64,000 nucleotides of DNA from Alienimonas sp043951915 (lineage in GTDB: Bacteria > Planctomycetota > Planctomycetia > Planctomycetales > Planctomycetaceae), in the NCBI RefSeq assembly GCF_043951915.1, contig NZ_JBINJD010000002.1, positions 10,886 to 74,885 of the forward strand, read 5' to 3'. Below the pieces are notes generated by a model, which searched no databases, had not been told where the DNA came from, and saw only the letters and a program-made list of their open reading frames with translations. Shown in pieces: positions 24,618 to 33,389 of this stretch. Position 1 is the stretch's first letter; each line of letters begins with the position of its first letter. The position numbers and the translations under genes were made by a program.

Positions 24618-25217
24618 GTGAATCAGGAGCCCGACACGCTGCCGCTCGGCCCGTTCCGGTTTGGGCCGGCGGAGGTGCGCATCGCCGGCCGGCCGACCGT
24701 GGAGGCCTTCGCCGGGCCGCTGCGGTTCGCCCTCTGGTGCCAGAAGGGCGCCGCCTGGTGGATCGGCGACCTGCTGAATGCCGGCGACGAACGCTTCGGG
24801 GAGATGTTCAGCCAGGTGTGCGAGGGGCAGATCTCCGCCAGCCTGCTGCAACGGTACGAATCCGTCGCCCGCCGGGTGCCGCGGGAGAACCGCCGGCCGA
24901 ACCTCTCCTGGAGCTGTCACGCCGCCGTCGCCCGGCTGCCGGGGGCTTCGCAGCGGCGGCTGTTGGCGAAGGCGGAGGAGTACGGCTGGAACAGCTCCGT
25001 GCTCGCCCGCCGGGCCCGGGCGGAACTGGCGCGACTCAAGGCCGCGGGGGAGTCGGACGACGACGCCTCCGAGGACGACGGCGACGACGAGGACGACCGC
25101 GGCTCCCGGGCCGAACCCGCCTTCCGTGAGGATCTTGCCGAGGCGTTCGACGCCTCTTCCGGGGAGTCCTCCAACGAAACGAAGTCCGCGGCGGCGACGA
25201 CGGGGGCGGGCGAATGA
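24618..25217 (+). CDS. Uncharacterised protein with a WWIGDLLN domain and acidic tail
   Basis: 199 residues from GTG 24618. Residues 35-130 form a helical domain with the blocks WWIGDLLNAGDERFGEMF, YESVARRVP and LSWSCHAAVARLPG, ending in AKAEEYGWN. I have seen this arrangement in proteins of phage, plasmid and chromosome origin, but no function is known to me. Residues 145-199 are acidic and probably disordered (DDDASEDDGDDEDD). The stop overlaps the regB start by four bases, so it is coupled to the redox two-component genes. That makes a regulatory or accessory role worth testing. Confidence 0.65.
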   Translation: MNQEPDTLPLGPFRFGPAEVRIAGRPTVEAFAGPLRFALWCQKGAAWWIGDLLNAGDERFGEMFSQVCEGQISASLLQRYESVARRVPRENRRPNLSWSCHAAVARLPGASQRRLLAKAEEYGWNSSVLARRARAELARLKAAGESDDDASEDDGDDEDDRGSRAEPAFREDLAEAFDASSGESSNETKSAAATTGAGE

Positions 25218-26674
25218 CCGGCGGACGGCTCGCCGGCGCCCTGGATCGTCGCTGGCTCAGAACGCTGACCGGGCGCCCCCGGGCCGGGGACGCCAACGCC
25301 GGGCCGCACGCGGACGCCGCGGCGTGGCTCGTGCAGTTGCGGTGGGTCGCGGCGGCGGGGCAGCTGGTGACGATCGCGACGGTCTGCTGGGGGTTGGGGC
25401 TGAGCCTCGACGCGGTCCCGCTGCTGTGGGTCGTGGCGCTGACGGCCGGGACGAACGTGGCCCTCGCCGCCTGGCTGACCGCCCACCCGGAGCACGGCCC
25501 GCCGGGGGAGCCGGATCGCAGCCTCGTGCCGGCGCTGGGGGCGGCGATGCTGCTGGACGTCGCCCTGCTGACGGCGCTGCTGTTCTTCAGCGGCGGGCCG
25601 AACAACCCGTTTTACGGGTTCTACTTCGTGAACCTCGCCCTCGCCGCGGCTCTGCTGCCGACCCGCTGGGCGTGGGCCTGCGACGCCGTCGCGGTGCTCG
25701 GGTTCGGGTTCATCCTAACCGACCACCACCCGCTGCCGGGCATCCCGCACGCCCAGCCGCCGCTGCTGGAGGTCGGCCGCATCTCCCTGCTGACGGCCGG
25801 CCGGTTCGTCGCCTTCCTGACGTGCAGCGGGACGGTGGTGTACTTCGCCACGCTGCTGCGGGACCGCGTGCGGCAGCGGGACGCCCGGGTGCGGGCGGTC
25901 GAGGCGGAACTGGCCCGGGCCCAGAAGCTGGAGGCGCTCGGCACGCTCGCCGCCGGCGCCGCCCACGAACTGAGCACCCCGCTGGGGACGATCGCGGTGG
26001 TCTCGAAGGAGGTCAGCCGGCGGATCGAGCGGGCGGCGAACGGCAAGCCGACGCCCGACGCGGACGAAAAGAACCTGCGGGACGTGCGGCTGATCCGCGG
26101 GGAGGTGAACGCCTGCCGGTCGATCCTGGACCGGATGAGCGCCGACGCCGGCGAGGCGGTCGGGGAGGCGCCGGCGGAGGTCACGCCGCTGGAACTGATC
26201 GAGGAAACGCTGACCGGTTTGCGGGAGCGGGGCGTGGTGCGGGTCGTCGCCGAGGACCCCGCCGCCCCGCCGACGCTGCACGTCCCGCTGGTCCGGCTGG
26301 CCCAGGCGTTGCGGGGGTTGGTGCACAATGCGGCCTGTGCCGCGGACGGCGGCCCGGTGACGGTCCGCGTCTCCGGGGGAGCGGGGGGGTGTGACGGCCT
26401 GCCGCAGGGGGTAGAATCCTCCCGGATCGGCGTGAACGACGCAGACGGTTTGCGGATCGCCATCCGTGACGACGGCCCCGGAATGTCGCCGGCGGTGCTG
26501 GCCCGCGTCGGGGAGCCGTTCTTCACCACCAAGGAGCCCGGCCGGGGAACCGGCCTGGGAGTGTTCCTCGCCCGCGCGGTCATCGAACGGCTCGGCGGAT
26601 CGCTGACCTTCGACAGCGCTCCGGGGCGGGGCACCACCGCCCACATTTTCCTTCCGGCCCGCCGCCCGGCGTGA
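25214..26674 (+). CDS. regB: RegB/PrrB-type redox sensor histidine kinase
   Basis: 486 residues. About six membrane helices (residues 38-212) contain the RegB quinone-site motif GGPNNPF (127-133). The dimerisation domain has the phospho-acceptor His251 in AAHELSTPLGTI, a sequence specific to RegB/PrrB/ActS. Cys301, in NACRSILDRM, lies where the redox-active cysteine of Rhodobacter RegB (Cys265, context CRDIL) is found. The ATPase domain shows DDGPGM and GTGLGVFLA. RegB senses the quinone pool and oxygen and phosphorylates RegA. The start overlaps the preceding gene by four bases and the end overlaps regA by four. Confidence 0.9.
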   Translation: MTGGRLAGALDRRWLRTLTGRPRAGDANAGPHADAAAWLVQLRWVAAAGQLVTIATVCWGLGLSLDAVPLLWVVALTAGTNVALAAWLTAHPEHGPPGEPDRSLVPALGAAMLLDVALLTALLFFSGGPNNPFYGFYFVNLALAAALLPTRWAWACDAVAVLGFGFILTDHHPLPGIPHAQPPLLEVGRISLLTAGRFVAFLTCSGTVVYFATLLRDRVRQRDARVRAVEAELARAQKLEALGTLAAGAAHELSTPLGTIAVVSKEVSRRIERAANGKPTPDADEKNLRDVRLIRGEVNACRSILDRMSADAGEAVGEAPAEVTPLELIEETLTGLRERGVVRVVAEDPAAPPTLHVPLVRLAQALRGLVHNAACAADGGPVTVRVSGGAGGCDGLPQGVESSRIGVNDADGLRIAIRDDGPGMSPAVLARVGEPFFTTKEPGRGTGLGVFLARAVIERLGGSLTFDSAPGRGTTAHIFLPARRPA

Positions 26675-27315
26675 GCCCCCGCCAGTTCGTCTCCGTCGCC
26701 ATGTCTCTGACCACCTCCTCGACGCCCGGGTTTGCGCAGCAGCCCCCGACCGCCGCCGTCCCGGGGCGAGTCCCGGGCGCCTCGGACGTCGACCCCGGCT
26801 GCTGCCTGATCGTGGACGACAGCGACCTGTACCGGGACCGCCTCGCCGAGGCGATCCGCGAGCGCGGCTACCGGGTGATGACCGCCGACGGCTACGACGC
26901 CGCCATCGAGCAGGTGCGGCGCCAGCCGCCCGGGCTGGCGGTGGTCGACCTGAAGATGCCCGGCCGCAGCGGGCTGGACGTGGTGCGGAGCCTGCGGGAA
27001 CTCTCCCCGGAGACGAAGTGCGTGGTCGTGACCGGGTTCGGCTCGATCGCCAACGCCGTCGACGCGATCCACGCCGGGGCGCTGAACTACGTGACTAAGC
27101 CGGCGGACGCCGACGAGATTCTCGCCGCCCTGCACCGCGGGGAGGGGGAGCCGGTCGGCCCGAAGGAGTACAACCCGCCCACGCTGGCGGAGAACGAGTG
27201 GGAGTACATCCAACAGGTGCTCGCCGACTGCGGCGGCAACATCTCTCAGACGGCCCGGATCCTCGGCATCGAGCGCCGCACCTTGCAGCGGAAGCTCAAG
27301 AAGATGCGGCCGTGA
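26671..27315 (+). CDS. regA: RegA/PrrA/ActR-type response regulator
   Basis: 214 residues from GTG 26671, which overlaps the regB stop; ATG 26701 is an alternative. The receiver domain (about 45-160) has the acidic pair IVDDSD, the phospho-acceptor Asp in LAVVDLKMPG, and the VVTGFGSIANAVDAIHAGA block that is close to invariant in RegA proteins, then Lys in YVTKPADADE. The C-terminal Fis-type helix-turn-helix (GGNISQTARILGIERRTLQRKL) is the RegA DNA-binding domain. RegA controls respiration and carbon metabolism genes in proteobacteria. Here the ACIII-oxidase operon begins immediately after the terminator that follows it. Confidence 0.92.
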   Translation: MSPRQFVSVAMSLTTSSTPGFAQQPPTAAVPGRVPGASDVDPGCCLIVDDSDLYRDRLAEAIRERGYRVMTADGYDAAIEQVRRQPPGLAVVDLKMPGRSGLDVVRSLRELSPETKCVVVTGFGSIANAVDAIHAGALNYVTKPADADEILAALHRGEGEPVGPKEYNPPTLAENEWEYIQQVLADCGGNISQTARILGIERRTLQRKLKKMRP

Positions 27316-27360
27316 GCGTCGCCCGGACGGGGACGGGGATAACGAACGGGTGAGTCGCGC

Positions 27361-27413
27361 GGGGGATCGCGGGGGCGGGCGAACGCCGTCCGGCCCGCCG
27401 ATCCCCCTTTTTT
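27361..27413 (+). terminator. Rho-independent terminator after regA
   Basis: GGGGGATC and GGCGGGC on the left (27361-27380) pair with GCCCGCC and GATCCCCC (to 27407), followed at once by six T residues. It separates the regBA transcript from the ACIII operon. Confidence 0.85.
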
Positions 27414-27462
27414 CTTGCCCAATGCGTCCCGCCGGAGCGCCGCGGCCGCGTGACGCACCCGT

Positions 27463-27477
27463 GCGGCGGCGGGTCGC
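27463..27477 (+). promoter_or_regulatory. Possible RegA/PrrA-like binding site before actA
   Basis: GCGGC, five bases, then GTCGC matches the half-site pattern published for PrrA/RegA (GCGRC...GNCGC). It lies 87 bases before the actA start. In DNA this rich in G+C such a match can occur by chance. Confidence 0.3.
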
Positions 27478-27563
27478 GTCGCGGGACTTCGCGGCGATCC
27501 CTAGGATGCGGCCCGACGGGGGAAGAGCCCCCGCCGCTCCGCCCCCGTTGCCCGCCGCGCCCC

Positions 27564-28445
27564 GTGAGCAGCCCCCCGCCTCCCGACGACGCCGCCGTTC
27601 CCCCGGCCCCGGCCGGAGGGTCGCCCGTTGATCCGGTGACGATCTCCGACGGGACGCCCGAAACGGACGACGGTCGGTTCTACTTCCCGGCCTGGGTCAA
27701 CATGGCCGTGCTGCCGGGGCTGGCGGTCGTCGGTCTGCTCGGCGCCTATGTGGTGGGGCTGGTCTTCTACGGCGGCTCCCCCGAGACGCTGCTGACCGGC
27801 TACAAGCCGACCCAGCCGGTGCCGTTCTCGCACGCCCTGCACGCCGGCCAGATGAAGCTGGACTGCCGGTACTGTCACACCGGCGTGTTCAAGGGCGCCC
27901 ACAGCAACGTGCCCAGCACGAGCGTCTGTGCGAACTGTCACAACGGCACGCAGGTCGACGGCGTGACGGTGAAGGTCGCCGTTCACGTCAACAGTCCCCG
28001 CCTCCAGCCGGTGCGGGAGAGTATCGCCACCGGCTCCGCGGTTCCCTGGGAGCGGGTTCACGACCTGCCGGACTACGCCTACTTCAACCACTCCGCCCAC
28101 GTGAATCGCGGCGTGAGCTGCGTGTCCTGCCACGGCCGGATCGATCGGATGGAGGTCGTGGAGCAGGTCATGCCGCTGAGCATGGGCTGGTGCGTCGAGT
28201 GTCACCGCAACCCGCAGGACGCTCTGCGGCCGCCGGAGCTGGTCACGAACCTCGCCTGGGACTGGAACAAGGAGGGGCTGGAAAGCTACCGCACCTTGTT
28301 CGCCAGCCTGTACGACATGCCGGTGGAGGACGCGGATCTCGCCTCGCCGGAGGCGGTCGAGGCCTTTCGCACCCGCTGGGTCGACGCCTGGCAGGACGCC
28401 CGCGACGTGCATCCGAATACCGACTGCGCCACCTGTCACCGGTAG
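27564..28445 (+). CDS. actA: Alternative complex III subunit ActA, pentahaem cytochrome c
   Basis: 293 residues from GTG 27564; the frame continues upstream but only through Pro/Arg-rich sequence. One membrane helix (about 45-68) anchors it, with the body in the periplasm. Five CxxCH haem-binding sites are visible: CRYCH, CANCH, CVSCH, CVECH and CATCH at the extreme C terminus. This is the ActA pattern. It carries electrons from the quinol-oxidising part of ACIII to cytochrome c. First gene of a run of twelve plus-strand genes, all for the respiratory branch, extending to 43.6 kb. Confidence 0.93.
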   Translation: MSSPPPPDDAAVPPAPAGGSPVDPVTISDGTPETDDGRFYFPAWVNMAVLPGLAVVGLLGAYVVGLVFYGGSPETLLTGYKPTQPVPFSHALHAGQMKLDCRYCHTGVFKGAHSNVPSTSVCANCHNGTQVDGVTVKVAVHVNSPRLQPVRESIATGSAVPWERVHDLPDYAYFNHSAHVNRGVSCVSCHGRIDRMEVVEQVMPLSMGWCVECHRNPQDALRPPELVTNLAWDWNKEGLESYRTLFASLYDMPVEDADLASPEAVEAFRTRWVDAWQDARDVHPNTDCATCHR

Positions 28446-28451
28446 TCTTCG

Positions 28452-28475
28452 GCCGGGCCGCCGCGGCGGCCCGGC
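28452..28475 (+). other. 24-bp perfect palindrome between actA and actB
   Basis: GCCGGGCCGCCG followed directly by its complement forms a very stable hairpin seven bases after the actA stop. There is no T tract. In the transcript it may protect or partially attenuate expression between the first two ACIII genes. Confidence 0.75.
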
Positions 28476-28521
28476 GTGACGGCATCGAACGTTTCCTCGC
28501 TCACTGCTCGCTCCGCCCCGC

Positions 28522-31500
28522 ATGACCTCCCCCCGTCCCGCCGCCGACCCGTCGCCCGCCGCCGGGGCCGCTTCGTCTTCGGCTCAGGGCGGTCGCCGTT
28601 ACTGGCGTAGCCTGGACGAGGTGAAGAATACGCCGGAGTTCGAGGCGTTTCTGCACCGCGAGTTCCCGGAGCAGGCCGACGAGCCGGTCGGGTTCGATCG
28701 TCGCCGGTGGTTGCAGGTGATGGGGGCCTCGCTGGCGCTGGCCGGCGTGACCGGCTGCCGGTGGGAGAATGAGCAGTTCATGCCGATGGCGACCGGTCGC
28801 AGCGCCGGCCGTCTGCCCGGCGTGCCGCAGTTGTTCGCCACCGCCTGGGAGCTGGACGGCGTCGGCCGCAGTCTGCTGGTCAGCTGCGTGGACGGCCGCC
28901 CGATCAAGGTTGAGGGCAATCCGGAGGATCGGAACGGCCGCGGCTCCAGCTCCGCGTTCGATCAGGCGTTGATCCTCAGCCTGTACGACCCGGACCGTCA
29001 GGGGTCGGTGATGAAGGGCGTCGGGGCGAAGGCTGCTCCGTCCACCCTTGATGCCGCCCTGTCGGCGCTGGGCGGCGTGCTGGGCGACGGCGCCGGCTCC
29101 ACCGCGGTGCTGTGCGAGGCGACCGGCTCCCCCACGCTGAAGCGGCTCCGCGACCGCGTGACCGGCGCCGGGGCGACCTGGTGCGAGTACTCCCCGCTGT
29201 CTGGCGACAGCGTCCGCGAGGGTGCCCGGCAGGCGTTCGGCGAGGCTCTGCGGCCGACCTACGATCTGGCCGCCGCGGACGTCATTGTCAGCATCGACGC
29301 CGACCCGCTGGGCGACGACCCGAACTCCGCCGCGAACAACCGCGGCTGGGCGGCCCGCCGCCGGCCGGAAGACGGGCCGATGAACCGGCTCTATGCGATC
29401 GAGAGTCAGTTCTCCGTCACCGGCGCCGCGGCGGATCACCGCAAGCCGGTCAAGAGCACGGCGATCCCCGCGTTCCTGCGGGATCTTCAGGCGGCTCGCG
29501 ACGGCGGCACGGCGAGCGACCCGTTCGTCGCGGCTCTCGCCGACGATCTGAACTCCGGAAAGAAGTGTGTCGTGATCTGCGGCGCCCGCCAGCCGGCGGC
29601 GGTGCAGGCCTATGTGCACCGGCTCAACGAGGAGTTGGGCAATCACGGCGTCTCCTTCGCCGCCGAGGCCGACGCCCCGGCGAACGCCGACTCCGTCGTC
29701 TCGATTCAGGAGCTCTGCGGGCGGCTGCGGGGCGGCGAGTTCGAGAATCTGGTCGTTCTCGGCGGCAACCCGGCCTACGACGCGCCGGCTGACTGCGAGT
29801 TTGCCGAGGCAGTCGCCAAGACGAAGCGGTCGGTCCGCGTGGGCCTGTACCGCGACGAGACGAGCCTGCTGTGCGGCTGGCACGTGCCGATGGCTCATCC
29901 GTTCGAGCAGTGGGGCGACGTGCGGCTGTGGGATGGCACGTACGCGATCCAGCAGCCGCTCATCCAGCCGCTGTTCGGCGGCGTGACCAGCGCCGAGTTC
30001 CTCGCCCGCCTGCTCGGCGAGCCGGCCGCGACCGGTTACGAGCTGACCCGGGCCACCTTCGACGAGCGGATCGGCGGCGGCACGTCCGCCTGGAAGACCG
30101 CTGTGCACCGCGGGTTCGTGGAGAACTCCGCCGGCGAGCCGGTCTCCGCCTCCGTCCGCGGCGACGCCGCCCTGCCGGACACCCCGGCGCCGGACGGCTT
30201 CGAGCTGGTGCTCACGCCGTCCAGCAGCGTGCACGACGGCCGGTTCGCCAACAACGGCTGGTTGCAGGAGGCTCCGGACTTCCTCACGAAGCTCGTCTGG
30301 GACAACGCGGCCCTGATCTCCCCGGTGGACGCCGCGGAGCTGGGCCTCGAGCAGGGCGACGGCGTGATCCTGACGACCCCCGGCGGGTCGATTGACGTGC
30401 CGGTCTACATCCTGGCCGGGCAGGCGAAGGGCTCCATCGGTCTGGCGCTGGGCTACGGCCGCACGGCGGCGGGGATCGTCGGCGGGAACGTCGGGATCAA
30501 AGACGGCGCCTTCCTGGACGTCGACGAGGAAGACCAGCTGGCCGAGGGCATCGGCTTCGACGCCTACCCGCTCTGGCGGACCGCGGAGCAGGGGGCGAAC
30601 TCGCAGGTGATCGCCGGCGTGAAGGTCGCCCCGGGGGCGGTCGAGCACGAGCTGGTCACGACGCAGAACCACCATGCCATCGACGAAAACGGCATGGAGC
30701 ACATCACTCGCGTCACCCCGATGCTGGTCCGCGAGGCCACCGAGGCGCAGTACGCAGAGCATCCGGACTTCGCCGACAAGCTCGTCCATCACCCGCCGCT
30801 GGAAAGCCTGTGGGAGAGTCGCGAGTACACCGGCCGCAGCTGGGGGATGGCGATCGACCTGGCGGCGTGCACCGGCTGTAACGCCTGCGTCGTCGCCTGT
30901 CAGGCCGAGAACAACGTGCCGGTCGTGGGCAAGGATCAGGTGAAGCGCGGCCGCGAGATGCACTGGCTGCGGATGGACCGCTACTTCACCCCGAACCTCG
31001 GCGGGGCCGCCAAAGCCCCGGCGGAGGCCGTCGACGACGAGGCCGGGCTGGAGGTGACGGACCCGGAGGCCTGGATGCACCCGGCGATCGCCAGTCAGCC
31101 GATGATGTGCGTTCACTGCGAGAACGCCCCCTGCGAGCAGGTCTGCCCCGTCGCCGCGACGGTGCACACCGAGGAGGGCCTCAACGCGATGGTCTACAAC
31201 CGCTGCATCGGCACGCGGTACTGCTCGAACAACTGCCCCTACAAGGTGCGGCGGTTCAACTTCCTCAACTACAACAAGCGGTACGAGGGGGCGAACAAGC
31301 AGCTCACCGGCATGGTGCTGAACCCCGAGGTGAGCGTCCGCGTCCGCGGCGTCATGGAGAAGTGCACCTACTGCGTGCAGCGGATCCAGAACGTGACGAT
31401 CCCGCTGGACAACGTCGGGGCGCCGCTGGAGGACGGCATGATCCAGGTCGCCTGCGGCCAGGTCTGCCCGACGGACGCCATCGTCTTCGGCGACCTGAAC

Positions 31501-31845
31501 GACGAGAACAGCCGCGTCCGGAAGCTGCACCAGAGCGGCCGGGCCTACAAGCTGCTCAGCGAATACAACACCAAGCCCCGCACGGCCTACCTGGCCCGGA
31601 TCCGCAACCCGCACCCGGACCTCGAAAAGGCCGAGGCGTACTACCGGGACCTGTCCGAGGTCCTGCACGACGACCACGGCGGCGGGCACGGCCACGACGA
31701 CGAGCACGGCGGCCACGGCGATCGGGCGGAGGGTTCGGAGCACGATCCGCACGCCCCGGACGACGATCCGCACGGCTCCGGCGCCCACGAGCACGACGAC
31801 GACCACGCCGCCGCCTCCCGGTTGCTGAAGGTGATCCCGGTCTGA
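28522..31845 (+). CDS. actB: Alternative complex III subunit ActB (molybdopterin-oxidoreductase-like plus Fe-S domain)
   Basis: 1107 residues. A Tat/lipoprotein-like segment lies at 60-79 (RRRWLQVMGASLALAG, ending GC), as in other ActB proteins. Residues about 85-770 form the molybdopterin-oxidoreductase-like domain, which in known ACIII holds no cofactor. From about 780 the ferredoxin-like domain carries cysteine clusters CTGCNACVVAC, CVHCENAPCEQVC, CIGTRYCSNNCPY, CTYC and ACGQVCP, enough for four Fe-S clusters. The last 60 residues are strikingly rich in His/Asp/Gly. It forms the electron wire from quinol to the ActA/E haems. The ATG lacks a Shine-Dalgarno sequence. Confidence 0.93.
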   Translation: MTSPRPAADPSPAAGAASSSAQGGRRYWRSLDEVKNTPEFEAFLHREFPEQADEPVGFDRRRWLQVMGASLALAGVTGCRWENEQFMPMATGRSAGRLPGVPQLFATAWELDGVGRSLLVSCVDGRPIKVEGNPEDRNGRGSSSAFDQALILSLYDPDRQGSVMKGVGAKAAPSTLDAALSALGGVLGDGAGSTAVLCEATGSPTLKRLRDRVTGAGATWCEYSPLSGDSVREGARQAFGEALRPTYDLAAADVIVSIDADPLGDDPNSAANNRGWAARRRPEDGPMNRLYAIESQFSVTGAAADHRKPVKSTAIPAFLRDLQAARDGGTASDPFVAALADDLNSGKKCVVICGARQPAAVQAYVHRLNEELGNHGVSFAAEADAPANADSVVSIQELCGRLRGGEFENLVVLGGNPAYDAPADCEFAEAVAKTKRSVRVGLYRDETSLLCGWHVPMAHPFEQWGDVRLWDGTYAIQQPLIQPLFGGVTSAEFLARLLGEPAATGYELTRATFDERIGGGTSAWKTAVHRGFVENSAGEPVSASVRGDAALPDTPAPDGFELVLTPSSSVHDGRFANNGWLQEAPDFLTKLVWDNAALISPVDAAELGLEQGDGVILTTPGGSIDVPVYILAGQAKGSIGLALGYGRTAAGIVGGNVGIKDGAFLDVDEEDQLAEGIGFDAYPLWRTAEQGANSQVIAGVKVAPGAVEHELVTTQNHHAIDENGMEHITRVTPMLVREATEAQYAEHPDFADKLVHHPPLESLWESREYTGRSWGMAIDLAACTGCNACVVACQAENNVPVVGKDQVKRGREMHWLRMDRYFTPNLGGAAKAPAEAVDDEAGLEVTDPEAWMHPAIASQPMMCVHCENAPCEQVCPVAATVHTEEGLNAMVYNRCIGTRYCSNNCPYKVRRFNFLNYNKRYEGANKQLTGMVLNPEVSVRVRGVMEKCTYCVQRIQNVTIPLDNVGAPLEDGMIQVACGQVCPTDAIVFGDLNDENSRVRKLHQSGRAYKLLSEYNTKPRTAYLARIRNPHPDLEKAEAYYRDLSEVLHDDHGGGHGHDDEHGGHGDRAEGSEHDPHAPDDDPHGSGAHEHDDDHAAASRLLKVIPV

Positions 31846-31906
31846 CCGGCCGCGGCCCGCCCGTCCTTTCCCCTCTCGCTTTCAACCTTCCCCTCCCCCT
31901 CGCAGC

Positions 31907-33379
31907 ATGGCCTCGGCCGACCCGACCGCCTTCCGCGACGACACCCCCTGGATCGGTCCGGCCCGCGCGCCGCTGGTGACGGGCGGGAAGTCGCTGCGTT
32001 GGATCACCGACCGCGTCACCGGCCTGGCCCTGCGGGACACCCCGTGGCAGTGGACGGCGGCGTTCGTCGTCAGCGTGCTGCTCACGCTGATGCTGCTGGG
32101 CAACATCGCCTTCCTGATCTTCCGCGGCGTCGGCGTCTGGGGGAACAACGTCCCGGTCGCCTGGGGCTGGCCGATCGTGAACTTCGTGTTCTGGGTCGGC
32201 ATCGGGCACGCCGGCACGCTGATCTCCGCGATTTTGTTCCTGTTCCGGCAGAACTGGCGAACGGGCATCAACCGCTTCGCGGAGGCGATGACGATCTTCG
32301 CGGTCGTCTGCGCCGGCACCTTCCCGGCGATCCACGTGGGCCGCATCTGGGTCGTGTACTGGCTGGCCCCGTACCCGAACCAGATGGCGATGTGGCCGCA
32401 GTTCCGCTCGCCTCTGCTGTGGGACGTGTTCGCGGTGAACACCTATTTCACGGTGTCGCTGCTGTTCTGGTACATGGGCATGATCCCCGACCTCGCCACG
32501 CTGCGGGACCGGGCGAAGAACAAGATCGCCCAGTTCGCCTACGGGATCGGCTCGATGGGCTGGACCGGCAGCAGCCGGGCCTGGTGGCGCTACGAGAAGG
32601 CCTACATGCTGCTGGCCGCCCTGGCGGCGCCGCTGGTGCTCTCGGTGCACACGATCGTGTCGTTCGACTTCGCGGTCTCCCAGCTGGCCGGCTGGCACAC
32701 CACGATTTTCCCGCCGTACTTCGTCGCCGGCGCCGTGTTCAGCGGATTCGGAATGGTGCTGACCCTCATCATCCCCGCCCGGGAATGGTTCGGGCTGAAG
32801 GAGATCGTGACGCTCCGCCACCTGGAAAACATGTGCAAGGTCATCATCGTGACCGGCAACATGGTGGGCTACGCCTACGCGATGGAGTTCTTCGTCGCCT
32901 GGTACAGCGGGAACATGTACGAGGCTTACGCCTTCATCAACCGGGCCCTGGGCCCGTACTGGTGGAGCTACTGGATCATGGTCTCCTGCAACGTGATCAC
33001 GCCGTTCCTCTTCTACAGCAAGAAGTTGCGGACGACGCCCTGGATCATCTTCGTGATCTCGATCTTCGTGAACATCGGGATGTGGTTCGAGCGGTTCGTG
33101 ATCACGATCACCTCGCTGCACCGCAGCAACCTGCCCAGCGCCTGGAAGTACTTCAGCCCCACGCCCGTCGACTACATGATGCTGCTCGGCAGCTTCGGGC
33201 TGTTCTTCACGCTGTTCCTGCTGTTCTGCCGCTACCTGCCGATGTGCGCCATCGCGGAGGTGAAGAGCACCATGCCCCAGCCGGAGCACGAGAACCTGAA
33301 CGCCCCCGGCGCCCACACCGGGCAGGATTCGATCAACCCGCCGCAGGCCGGCGACTTCCGCACCGAGGGAGCCTACTAG
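31907..33379 (+). CDS. actC: Alternative complex III subunit ActC (NrfD-like membrane protein)
   Basis: 490 residues, about ten membrane helices. ActC belongs to the NrfD/PsrC family and makes a quinol-oxidation site with ActB. Visible family features are WGWPIVNFVFWVGIGHAGTL in the first helices, GRIWVVYW and the WDVFAVNTYF block, and the late NIGMWFERFVI helix. It starts at ATG 31907 after a pyrimidine-rich leader (CCTTCCCCTCCCCC) without a ribosome site. The C-terminal 60 residues are cytoplasmic and polar. Neighbours actB and the actD-actE fusion are spaced 61 and 10 bases away. Confidence 0.92.
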   Translation: MASADPTAFRDDTPWIGPARAPLVTGGKSLRWITDRVTGLALRDTPWQWTAAFVVSVLLTLMLLGNIAFLIFRGVGVWGNNVPVAWGWPIVNFVFWVGIGHAGTLISAILFLFRQNWRTGINRFAEAMTIFAVVCAGTFPAIHVGRIWVVYWLAPYPNQMAMWPQFRSPLLWDVFAVNTYFTVSLLFWYMGMIPDLATLRDRAKNKIAQFAYGIGSMGWTGSSRAWWRYEKAYMLLAALAAPLVLSVHTIVSFDFAVSQLAGWHTTIFPPYFVAGAVFSGFGMVLTLIIPAREWFGLKEIVTLRHLENMCKVIIVTGNMVGYAYAMEFFVAWYSGNMYEAYAFINRALGPYWWSYWIMVSCNVITPFLFYSKKLRTTPWIIFVISIFVNIGMWFERFVITITSLHRSNLPSAWKYFSPTPVDYMMLLGSFGLFFTLFLLFCRYLPMCAIAEVKSTMPQPEHENLNAPGAHTGQDSINPPQAGDFRTEGAY

Positions 33380-33389
33380 GAAAGCCGTC

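Noticed and set aside
28501..31806. An 1101-codon minus-strand open frame opposite actB
   Set aside because: It mirrors actB, which has clear Fe-S and molybdopterin-type domains. The shadow has only repetitive Val/Gly/Arg sequence.
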